Positions 1 to 8,009 of a stretch of DNA of 64,000 nt are shown piece after piece; the stretch's first letter is position 1; each line of letters opens with the position of its first letter. Location of the stretch: the NCBI RefSeq assembly GCF_932526225.1, contig NC_064036.1:372001-436000 (forward strand), in the 5' to 3' direction. Below the pieces are notes generated by a model. It was not told the DNA's origin, ran no database searches, and saw only the letters and a program-made list of their open reading frames with translations. The position numbers and the translations under genes were made by a program. The stretch is from Nematostella vectensis (taxonomy: Eukaryota > Cnidaria > Anthozoa > Actiniaria > Edwardsiidae).

Positions 1-70
1 GGAAAGTAAAAAAAAATCAAAATTGTTGGTGAGGGTCTCTGTTGTGTTTGTTTTCTTTTTAGTTTTGTTC

Positions 71-86
71 TATTATTATTATTATT
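71..86. repeat. (TTA)n microsatellite in the monomer leader
   Basis: Five TAT units in a T-rich context ending TTTTCTTTTTTAG. Present at the same place in every monomer. It is expanded to seven units in monomer 10 (about 18680) and interrupted by AATA in monomer 15 (about 29092). It is a simple-sequence length polymorphism with no function visible. Confidence 0.9.
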
Positions 87-222
87 TTCTTTTTTAGAGG
101 GGGAGGGGAATTCAGCTAAAAATAGCCAAGGGTCAATTCAAGCAACTAGAACAAAATATGTTTTTTTGCAGTCCTTTATTCAATATATTCAAGGTTATCA
201 TGCAATTCTGTTGTTTGACTGC

Positions 223-242
223 ATATATATATATATTTTTTT
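223..242. repeat. (AT)n/T-run microsatellite
   Basis: An alternating AT tract preceded by GACTGC or GACTCC and followed by a T/C-rich run. Length differs between copies. The longest is (AT)10 in monomer 6 at 10234-10253, and one of the shortest is near 45252 in monomer 23. The GACTCC variant marks many class II copies. Confidence 0.9.
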
Positions 243-428
243 TTCTTTCTTTTCATTACAAGTTCTATATGTGTAAGTGATGACCATAGCTATGATTACT
301 ATTATTTAGAATATTTTTTTACCTACTAACAGAAAACAACTTGACTGCAAAACACTTATTGTAGGGCACTCGATATTAGGCATTACTTTCATGTGGATGT
401 AAGGTTGAGATGTCAAAACCTTCATTAA

Positions 429-537
429 CCCGTGAACTACGCTTTAGCGTATTACACTTTGTGGTGATCTGATTCTATTGTTCTTTTTTGTGTTTTACTA
501 ACTATTACCGTTTAACTATCACACTTTGTGTCACGGG
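429..537. mobile_element. MITE-1: 109-bp TTAA-flanked inverted-repeat element
   Basis: The element starts CCCGTGAA and ends TTCACGGG in most copies (TGTCACGGG here). It is flanked by TTAA at 425-428 and 538-541, inside a 16-bp inverted repeat TTCATTAACCCGTGAA / TTCACGGGTTAATGAA. Inside are the near-palindrome TACGCTTTAGCGTA (438-451) and a direct repeat ACACTTTGT (454-462 and 521-529). TTAA target duplication with CCC-starting termini is the pattern of piggyBac-type transposons. At this size and without coding capacity it would be a non-autonomous derivative. That family assignment is inference; the symmetrical TTCA/TGAA outside TTAA could instead mean a longer palindrome of another origin. 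Confidence 0.6.
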
Positions 538-541
538 TTAA

Positions 542-1187
542 TGAAAACCACTCTAATTGCTTACAGTAATTCTTTTTTAATATTATGATTTACTTGTATA
601 ATTTACATGAGCAATACATATTTCTTCTTGACCTTGTAGAGCTCATCTCGTTCCTCATAAATAACAAACAAAATGAAGTTTGTTCTTATTTGGTGCAAAG
701 GAATCTACATTAGTTTTCTAATCAGATAATTGTTTTTTTTAACACTCACCTGTTATTTCAACAGCTCTTACTTGAGTTTGCTTGTCTTAGAAATAGACCT
801 TGCTTAATAAACAAATATATCTTACAAACTTATTTAATAATAGGTAACAACTGCAATATTGTATGAAGAGAGTGCCCCTCCCTTCCCCCTGCTATTGTTG
901 ACATTATGCTCAATAAACTGTTACCTCTCCCCTCTCCACCAGTTAAGCATTCTATGTATGCTTCCCTGTACAAAAAGCGCCCCTTCAAATAGAACATTAA
1001 AGTTCACATACTTGTTTACTTCCTCAAACTCTTTGCTTTGTGTTTTTTGTTAACTTCCTAGGAACAAATTGAATACATATAATCAATAAATCTAGCAAGC
1101 TTATTTTGCAAACTCACTTTTTTTATTATTTTTGCGCAAAACCTATCAGGATTAAGGGGGTCCAGCACAAAGAAAAAAAAACGAATT
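542..1187. other. AT-rich segment without recognisable gene
   Basis: An AT-rich stretch present in every monomer. It contains several AATAAA-like words, a C-rich patch (CCCTCCCTTCCCCCTG, about 876-891) that is the most useful class I/II marker, and the 10-bp palindrome TTCCTAGGAA (1055-1064). No tRNA-, snRNA- or protein-like pattern was found. The 64-codon frame starting at 859 recurs but is disrupted at its start in several copies (ATTTTATGAAG). Confidence 0.7.
1055..1064. other. 10-bp perfect palindrome TTCCTAGGAA
   Basis: Present in most monomers. Monomers 26, 27, 29 and 30 read TTCCTAAGAA and monomer 12 reads TTCCTAGTAA, so the symmetry is not maintained everywhere. It is useful as a B/C-type marker in the 6-kb higher-order repeat. 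No binding factor can be named. Confidence 0.5.
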
Positions 1188-1197
1188 AAAAAAAAAA
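1188..1197 (-). terminator. Pol III-type T-run directly downstream of the tRNA-like sequence
   Basis: Ten consecutive A on the plus strand, read as T10 on the minus strand, begin two bases after the tRNA-like 3' end. RNA polymerase III stops at runs of four or more T. A second run (A9, 1173-1181) lies just beyond. The paired runs occur next to nearly every tRNA-like copy with varying length. In monomers 7 (first copy, about 13207) and 8 the proximal run is interrupted (AAAAATAAA). Confidence 0.55.
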
Positions 1198-1198
1198 G

Positions 1199-1268
1199 CC
1201 CATTGGCCTGGGATCGAACCCGGTCTGAAGAACAAAACGGAAACCATACATACGGATTACCCAATCGG
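1199..1268 (-). ncRNA. tRNA-like sequence with Pol III A and B boxes (tRNA pseudogene or tRNA-derived module)
   Basis: Read on the minus strand. The B box GGTTCGATCCC (plus 1210-1220) fits the consensus GGTTCGANNCC exactly. An A-box-like TGGGTAATCCG (plus 1253-1263) lies 32 nt upstream, the spacing of true tRNA genes. The ends CCGATTGG and CCAATGGG pair at 7 of 8 positions like an acceptor stem. CCGGG/CCAGG form a T stem with one mismatch, and AATCC/GGTTT a D-like stem with one mismatch. The total is 70 nt, followed at once by T10. Only about 17 nt remain for anticodon arm plus variable loop, so no canonical anticodon arm or isotype can be assigned. A functional tRNA is therefore unlikely; a tRNA-derived Pol III unit or pseudogene is more likely. 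Confidence 0.55.
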
Positions 1269-1419
1269 TATGGCAGCACAAGGCTTTTACGGAAGGCTGT
1301 AAAGAACCCGAAGGCCCCAAGCACCGATATTTCCGAGCGAATATGCTGTAAAACATTCTTGCAAAAGGTTATCCCAACCCGCGCATTAATGGGGAGAACA
1401 ATAACCAGGATCCCAGGCC
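1205..1419. repeat. Long-range 11-bp inverted repeat overlapping the tRNA-like T arm
   Basis: GGCCTGGGATC at 1205-1215 and GATCCCAGGCC at 1409-1419 are exact inverted copies about 190 bp apart. The first lies in the T arm and 3' acceptor of the tRNA-like sequence, so a longer minus-strand RNA could pair these segments instead of folding the T arm. The distal arm looks unchanged in all copies. The proximal arm is altered in monomer 7 first copy and monomer 8 (CCTAGG), monomer 15 (GATAGA) and monomer 18 (CTTGGG). Confidence 0.6.
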
Positions 1420-1437
1420 TGTAATACGGTTACGCCA
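1367..1437 (-). other. Possible second, decayed tRNA-like half
   Basis: On the minus strand TGGCGTAACCG (plus 1427-1437) resembles an A box and shares GTAACCGTAT with the A-box region of the neighbouring tRNA-like sequence (GTAATCCGTAT). About 46 nt downstream is GGTTGGGATAACC (plus 1368-1380), a poor B-box match. This could be an ancient duplicated tRNA head or coincidence. Confidence 0.25.
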
Positions 1438-1493
1438 CGCACAGCTCGCCGAGATTGTGGATGACAAAAAATAGAGGTCTATTTGGGCGTCTT

Positions 1494-1529
1494 GGGTCCC
1501 TTGGGGACTCGCCATGCGCACGGGCGCAT
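1494..1529. other. Two adjacent GC-rich hairpins
   Basis: Hairpin 1 is GTCCC-TTG-GGGAC (1496-1508), extendable by a G-T and a G-C pair to 1494-1510. Hairpin 2 is ATGCGC-ACGG-GCGCAT (1514-1529). They sit together at the distal edge of the CpG-rich block in all monomers. Changes are few: ATGTGC in monomer 2 (3515), loop and stem change near 22269, ACCG loop near 56577, and GGAGACTCCCC in monomer 6 (about 11519) and the second half of monomer 7. Confidence 0.6.
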
Positions 1530-1717
1530 CTCTTTTTTTGTGTACATGACATCAAATTAGCGAAGAAAAAAGACGCTGTTTTGGTATCATGTGAAAAGCA
1601 TAAAATAAATAGAAATAAAGGCGTAAGGGGGGAGAATATTGACATATTCATATTAGAATATTGACAAAATCCGCTATATTGTCTACGCTGACTAAGCAAA
1701 GCTGTATTTTACTTTAA

Positions 1718-2003
1718 AGGGGCAGCAGCATAGTACTGCGCATGTCTGGAGTCAGTGTTTATTGTAGGCTTTTAAGTGTCTACAAACAGTTGAACTTTTT
1801 AAAAGATGTCAATACCTTATTAAATAATATGCAATATTATATTGAAAACTATGTTAATGGACAGTTTGTGGTAATTTTTTTTGTTTTGTTTAAAGTCTCC
1901 CACATGTACCAAAAGCTCATAAGTCAGTATTAGAATTTCACTGAAGTTCATTGTGTCAAGGCTCTAGAGCTATTGCAAATCTCTTAAACATGACACTCCC
2001 CCT
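1718..2003. mobile_element. MITE-2: 286-bp TTAA-flanked element
   Basis: The left end is TTAA|AGGGGCAG (TTAA 1714-1717) and the right end CTCCCCCT|TTAA (TTAA 2004-2007). The termini match at 7 of 8 positions (AGGGGCAG and AGGGGGAG), and the flanking TTAA is duplicated. The interior is AT-rich without coding capacity. TTAA duplication suggests a piggyBac-type non-autonomous element; the family is inferred. In most monomers the right end reads CTCCCCTT; in monomers 3, 5 and 8 it reads AATCCCCTT. The right TTAA lies only a few bases before the next monomer's GGAAAGTA. Confidence 0.55.
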
Positions 2004-2008
2004 TTAAA

Positions 2009-4006
2009 GGAAAGTAAAAAAATATCAAAATTGTTGGTGGGGGTCTCTGCTGTGTTTGTTTTCTTTTTAGTTTTGTTCTATTATTATTATTATTTTCTTT
2101 TTTAGAGGAGGAGGGGAATTCAGCTAAAAATAGCCAAGGGTGAATTCAAGCAACTAGTACAAAAGATGTTTTTTTGCAGTCCTTTATTCAATATATTCAA
2201 GGTTATCATGCAACTCTGTTGTTTGACTGCATATATATATTTTTTCTTTCTTTTCATTACAAGTGCTATATGTGTAAGTGGTGACCATAGCTATGATTAC
2301 TATTATTTAGAATAATTTTTTACCTACTAACAGAAAACAACTTGACTGCAAAACACTTACTGTAGGGCACTCGATATTAGGCATTACTTTCATGTGGATG
2401 TAAGGTTGAGACGTCAAAACCTTCATTAACCCGTGAACTACGCTTTAGCGTATTACACTTTGTTGTGATCTGATTCTATTGTTCTTTTTTGTGTTTTACT
2501 AACTATTACCGTTTAACTATCACACTTTGTTTCACGGGTTAATGAAAACCACTCTAATTGCTTACAGTAATTCTTTTTTAATATTATGATTTACTTGTAT
2601 AATTTAGATGAGCAATACATATTTCTTCTTGGCCTTGTAGAGCTCATCTCGTTCCTCATAAATAACAAACAAAATGAAGTTTGTTCTTATTTGGTGCAAA
2701 GGAATCTACATTAGTTTTCTAATCAGATAATTGTTTTTTTTAACACTCACCTGTTATTTCAACAGCTCTTACTTGAGTTTGCTTGTCTTAGAAATAGACC
2801 TTGCTTAATAAACAAATATATCTTACAAACTTATTTAATAATAGGTAACAACTGCAATATTGTATGAAGAGAGTGCCCCTCCCTTCCCCCTGCTATTGTT
2901 GACATTATGCTCAATAAACTGTTACCTCTCCCCTCTCCACCAGTTAAGCATTCTATGTATGCTTCCCTGTACAAAAAGCGCCCCTTCAAATAGAACATTA
3001 AAGTTCACGTACTTGTTTACTTCCTCAAACTCTTTGCTTTGTGTTTTTTGTTAACTTCCTAGGAACAAATTGAATACATATAATCAATAAATCTAGCAAG
3101 CTTATTTTGCAAACTCACTTTTTTTATTATTTTTGCGCAAAACCTATCAGGATTAAGGGGGTCCAGCACAAAGAAAAAAAAACGAATTAAAAAAAAAGCC
3201 CATTGGCCTGGGATCGAACCCGGTCTGAAGAACAAAACGGAAACCATACATACGGATTACCCAATCGGTATGGCAGCACAAGGCTTTTACGGAAGGCTGT
3301 AAAGAACCCGAAGGCCCCAAGCACCGATATTTCCGAGCGAATATGCTGTACAACACTCTTGCAAGGTTATCCCAACCCGCGCATTAATGGGGAGGACAAT
3401 AACCAGGATCCCAGGCCTGTAATACGGTTACGCCACGCACAGCTCGCCGAGATTGTGGATGACAAAAAATAGAGGTCTATTTGGGCGTCTTGGGTCCCTT
3501 GGGGACTCGCCATGTGCACGGGCGCATCTCTTTTTTTGTGTACATGACATCAAATTAGCGAAGAAAAAAGACGCTGTTTTGGTATCATGTGAAAAGCATA
3601 AAATAAATAGAAATAAAGACGTAAGGGGGGAGAATATTGACATATTCATATTAGAATATTGACAAAATCCGCTATATTGTCTACGCTGACTAAGCAAAGC
3701 TGCATTTTACTTTAAAGGGGCAGCAGCATAGTACTGCGCATGTCTGGAGTCAGTGTTTATTGTAGGCTTTTAAGTGTCTACAAACAGTTGAACTTTTTAA
3801 AAGCTGTCAATACCTTATTAAATAATATGCAATATTATATTGAAAACTATGTTAATGGACAGTTTGTGGTAATTTTTTTTGTTTTTTTTAAAGTCTCCCA
3901 CATGTACCAAAAGCTCATAAGTCAGTATTAGAATTTCGATGAAGTTCATTGTGTCAAGGCTCTAGAGCTATTGCAAATCTCTTAAACATGACACTCCCCC
4001 TTTAAA
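2009..4006. repeat. Satellite monomer 2 (class I)
   Basis: MITE-1 2430-2538, tRNA-like (minus) 3199-3268, MITE-2 3716-4001. Class I throughout. ATGTGC at 3513-3518 converts one C-G pair of the second hairpin to a wobble pair. Confidence 0.95.
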
Positions 4007-6008
4007 GGAAAGTAAAAAAATATCAAAATTGTTGGAGGGGGTCTCTGCTGTGTTTGTTTTCTTTTTAGTTTTGTTCTATTATTATTATTATTTTCTTTTT
4101 TAGAGGAGGAGGGGAATTCAGCTAAAAATAGCCAAGGGTGAATTCAAGCAACTAGTACAAAAGATGTTTTTTTGCAGTCCTTTATTCAATATATTCAAGG
4201 TTATCATGCAACTCTGTTGTTTGACTGCATATATATATATTTTCTTTCTTTTCATTACAAGTGCTATATGTGTAAGTGGTGACCATAGCTATGATTACTA
4301 TTATTTAGAATAATTTTTTACCTACTAACAGAAAACAACTTGACTGCAAAACACTTACTGTAGGGCACTCGATATTAGGCATTACTTTCATGTGGATGTA
4401 AGGTTGAGACGTCAAAACCTTCATTAACCCGTGAACTACGCTTTAGCGTATTACACTTTGTTGTGATCTGATTCTATTGTTCTTTTTTGTGTTTTACTAA
4501 CTATTACCGTTTAACTATCACACTTTGTTTCACGGGTTAATGAAAACCACTCTAATTGCTTACAGTAATTCTTTTTTAATATTATGATTTACTTGTATAG
4601 TTTAGATGAGCAATACATATTTCTTCTTGGCCTTGTAGAGCTCATCTCGTTCCTCATAAATAACAAACAAAATGAAGTTTGTTCTTATTTGGTGCAAAGG
4701 AATCTACATTAGTTTTCTAATCAGATAATTGTTTTTTTTAACACTCACCTGTTATTTCAACAGCTCTTACTTGAGTTTGCTTGTCTTAGAAATAGACCTT
4801 GCTTAATAAACAAATATATCTTACAAACTTATTTAATAATAGGTAACAACTGCAATATTGTATGAAGAGAGTGCCCCTCCCTTCCCCCTGCTATTGTTGA
4901 CATTATGCTCAATAAACTGTTACCTCTCCCCTCTCCACCAGTTAAGCATTCTATGTATGCTTCCCTGTACAAAATGCGCCCCTTCAAATAGAACATTAAA
5001 GTTCACATACTTGTTTACTTCCTCAAACTCTTTGCTTTGTGTTTTTTGTTAACTTCCTAGGAACAAATTGAATACATATAATCAATAAATCTAGCAAGCT
5101 TATTTTGCAAACTCACTTTTTTTTTTTTTTTTTGCGCAAAACCTATCAGGATTAAGGGGGTCCAGCACAAAGAAAAAAAAACGAATTAAAAAAAAAGTAA
5201 AAATTGGCCTGGGATCGAACCCGGTCTGAAGAACAAAACGGAAACCATACATACGGATTACCCAATCGGTATGGCAGCACAAGGCTTTTACGGAAGGCTG
5301 TAAAGAACCCGAAGGCCCCAAGCACCGATATTTCCTTGCGAATATGCTGTACAACACTCTTGCAAGGTTATCCCAACCCGCGCATTAATGGGGAGGACAA
5401 TAACCAGGATCCCAGGCCTGTAATACGGTTACGCCACGCACAGCTCGCCGAGATTGTGGATGACAAAAAATAGAGGTCTATTTGGGCGTCTTGGGTCCCT
5501 TGGGGACTCGCCATGCGCACGGGCGCATCTCTTTTATTGTGTACATGACATCAAATTAACGAAGAAAAAAGACGCTGTTTTGGTATCATGTGAAAATCAT
5601 AAAATAAATAGAAATAAAGACGTAAGGTTGGAGAATATTGCAATCTTTATATTAGAATATTGACAAAATCCGCAATTTTGTCTACGCTGACTAAGTAAAG
5701 CTGTATTTTACTTTAAAGGGGCAGCAACATAGTACTGCGCATGTCTGGAGTCAGTGATTATTGTAGGCTTTTAAGTGTCAACAAACAGTTGAACTTTTTA
5801 AAAGCTGTGAATACCTTATTTAATAATATGCAATATTATATTGAAAACTATGTTAATTGACAGTTTGTGCTCATTTTTTTTTGTTTTGTTTAAAGTCTCC
5901 CACATGTACCAAAAGCTCATAAGTCAGTATTAGAATTTCACTGAAGTTCATTGTGTCAAGGCTCTAGAGCTATTGCAAATCTCTTAAACATGGCAATCCC
6001 CTTTTAAA
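4007..6008. repeat. Satellite monomer 3 (class I, altered tRNA-like end)
   Basis: MITE-1 4428-4536, MITE-2 5717-6003. The distal part shares many variants with monomer 5: GTAAAAATTGG replacing GCCCATTGG at the tRNA-like 3' end, CCTTGCGAAT near 5333, GCAATCTTTATATT near 5639, and GTGCTCATTT near 5868. The poly-T before TTTGCGC is expanded to T17 (5117-5133). Confidence 0.95.
5203..5269 (-). ncRNA. tRNA-like copy with lost 3' acceptor strand (monomer 3)
   Basis: The B box and A-box-like segment are intact, but the minus-strand 3' end reads CCAATTTTTAC instead of CCAATGGGC, removing the GGG that paired with the 5' CC. A T5 run now occurs inside the former acceptor strand. The same change is in monomer 5 (9208-9274), so it was copied, not produced twice. 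Confidence 0.5.
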
Positions 6009-8009
6009 GGAAAGTAAAAAAAATCAAAATTGTTGGTGAGGGTCTCTGCTGTGTTTGTTTTCTTTTTAGTTTTGTTCTATTATTATTATTATTTTCTTTT
6101 TTAGAGGAGGAGGGGAATTCAGCTAAAAATAGCCAAGGGTCAATTCAAGCAACTAGTACAAAAGATGTTTTTTTGCAGTCCTTTATTCAATATATTCAAG
6201 GTTATCATGCAACTCTGTTGTTTGACTGCATATATATATATTTTTTCTTTCTTTTCAATACAAGTGCTATATGTGTAAGTGGTGACCATAGCTATGATTA
6301 CTATTATTTAGAATAATTTTTTACCTACTAACAGAAAACAACTTGACTGCAAAACACTTACTGTAGGGCACTCGATATTAGGCATTACTTTCATGTGGAT
6401 GTAAGGTTGAGATGTCAAAACCTTCATTAACCCGTGAACTACGCTTTAGCGTATTACACTTTGTGGTGATCTGATTCTATTGTTCTTTTTTGTGTTTTAC
6501 TAACTATTACCGTTTAACTATCACACTTTGTTTCACGGGTTAATGAAAACCACTCTAATTGCTTACAGTAATTCTTTTTTAATATTATGATTTACTTGTA
6601 TAATTTACATGAGCAATACATATTTCTTCTTGACCTTGTATAGCTCATCTCGTTCCTCATAAATAACAAACAAAATGAAGTTTGTTCTTATTTGGTGCAA
6701 AGGAATCTACATTAGTTTTCTAATCAGATAATTGTTTTTTTTAACACTCACCTGTTATTTCAACAGCTCTTACTTGAGTTTGCTTGTCTTAGAAATAGAC
6801 CTTGCTTAATAAACAAATATATCTTACAAACTTATTTAATAATAGGTAACAACTGCAATATTGTATGAAGAGAGTGCCCCTCCCTTCCCCCTGCTATTGT
6901 TGACATTATGCTCAATAAACTGTTACCTCTCCCCTCTCCACCAGTTAAGCATTCTATGTATGCTTCCCTGTACAAAAAGCGCCCCTTCAAATAGAACATT
7001 AAAGTTCACATACTTGTTTACTTCCTCAAACTCTTTGCTTTGTGTTTTTTGTTAACTTCCTAGGAACAAATTGAATACATATAATCAATAAATCTAGCAA
7101 GCTTATTTTGCAAACTCACTTTTTTTATTATTTTTGCGCAAAACCTATCAGGATTAAGGGGGTCCAGCACAAAGAAAAAAAAACGAATTAAAAAAAAAAA
7201 GCCCATTGGCCTGGGATCGAACCCGGTCTGAAGAACAAAACGGAAACCATACATACGGATTACCCAATCGGTATGGCAGCACAAGGCTTTTACGGAAGGC
7301 TGTAAAGAACCCGAAGGCCCCAAGCACCGATATTTCCGAGCGAATATGCTGTAAAACATTCTTGCAAGGTTATCCCAACCCGCGCATTAATGGGGAGAAC
7401 AATAACCAGGATCCCAGGCCTGTAATACGGTTACGCCACGCACAGCTCGCCGAGATTGTGGATGACAAAAAATAGAGGTCTATTTGGGCGTCTTGGGTCC
7501 CTTGGGGACTCGCCATGCGCACGGGCGCATCTCTTTTTTTGTGTACATGACATCAAATTAGCGAAGAAAAAAGACGCTGTTTCGGTATCATGTGAAAATC
7601 ATAAAATAAATAGAAATAAAGACGTAAGGTTGGAGAATATTGCAATCTTTATATTAGAATATTGACAAAATCCGCAATTTTGTCTACGCTGACTAAGTAA
7701 AGCTGTATTTTACTTTAAAGGGGCAGCAACATAGTACTGCGCATGTCTGGAGTCAGTGATTATTGTAGGCTTTTAAGTGTCAACAAACAGTTGAACTTTT
7801 TAAAAGCTGTGAATACCTTATTTAATAATATGCAATATTATATTGAAAACTATGTTAATGGACAGTTTGTGGTAATTTTTTTTGTTTTGTTTAAAGTCTC
7901 CCACATGTACCAAAAGCTCATAAGTCAGTATTAGAATTTCACTGAAGTTCATTGTGTCAAGGCTCTAGAGCTATTGCAAATCTCTTAAACATGACACTCC
8001 CCCTTTAAA
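6009..8009. repeat. Satellite monomer 4 (class I)
   Basis: MITE-1 6431-6539, tRNA-like 7202-7271, MITE-2 7719-8004. Shares AAAACATTCTT near 7352 with monomer 1, and GCAATCTTTATATT plus GTCAACAAAC with monomers 3 and 5, so it joins features of both. Confidence 0.95.

Larger units (their letters stand above)
1..2008. repeat. Satellite monomer 1 (class I, reference copy)
   Basis: Used as the reference for sub-features. MITE-1 is 429-537, the minus-strand tRNA-like is 1199-1268, MITE-2 is 1718-2003. The first ~350 bp carry variants shared with monomers 6 and 9 (CTGTTGTG, AACTAGAACA, GTGATGACC), whereas the rest is class I. Private changes include GCAAAAGG near 1363 instead of GCAAGG, and TGTCACGGG instead of TTTCACGGG at the right end of MITE-1. 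Confidence 0.95.

Noticed and set aside
859-1053. 64-codon hydrophobic frame repeated in most monomers
   Set aside because: Composition follows the T/C-rich DNA. The start is destroyed in several copies (ATTTTATGAAG) and the frame is not otherwise supported.
429-1240. CENP-B box
   Set aside because: No match to the NTTCGNNNNANNCGGGN pattern was found in MITE-1 or the GC block, although CGGG and TTCG occur separately.
1199-1268. Functional tRNA gene with an assignable anticodon
   Set aside because: Only about 17 nt remain between the D-like and T arms, with poor anticodon-stem pairing and no variable loop; the isotype cannot be read.
1058-1324. Minus-strand frames of 60-99 codons across the tRNA-like block
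   Set aside because: Frames change with poly-A length between copies, and they overlap the Pol III-like unit. No protein family is recognisable.
1199-1440. 5S rRNA or 5S-derived SINE
   Set aside because: The characteristic 5S internal control region is not found on either strand; the promoter motifs are of the tRNA type.
1455-1664. Recurrent 69-codon plus-strand open frame, repeated in most monomers
   Set aside because: It recurs because the DNA recurs. It runs through the GC hairpins and poly-A tracts, has no domain or signal, and is changed by substitutions in every region without sparing amino-acid identity.
1-2008. Spliceosomal snRNA or spliced-leader RNA repeat
   Set aside because: I looked for conserved 5' ends of U1, U2, U4, U5 and U6. 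None is present. AATTTTTGG occurs only by a point change in monomer 19 (about 37042).
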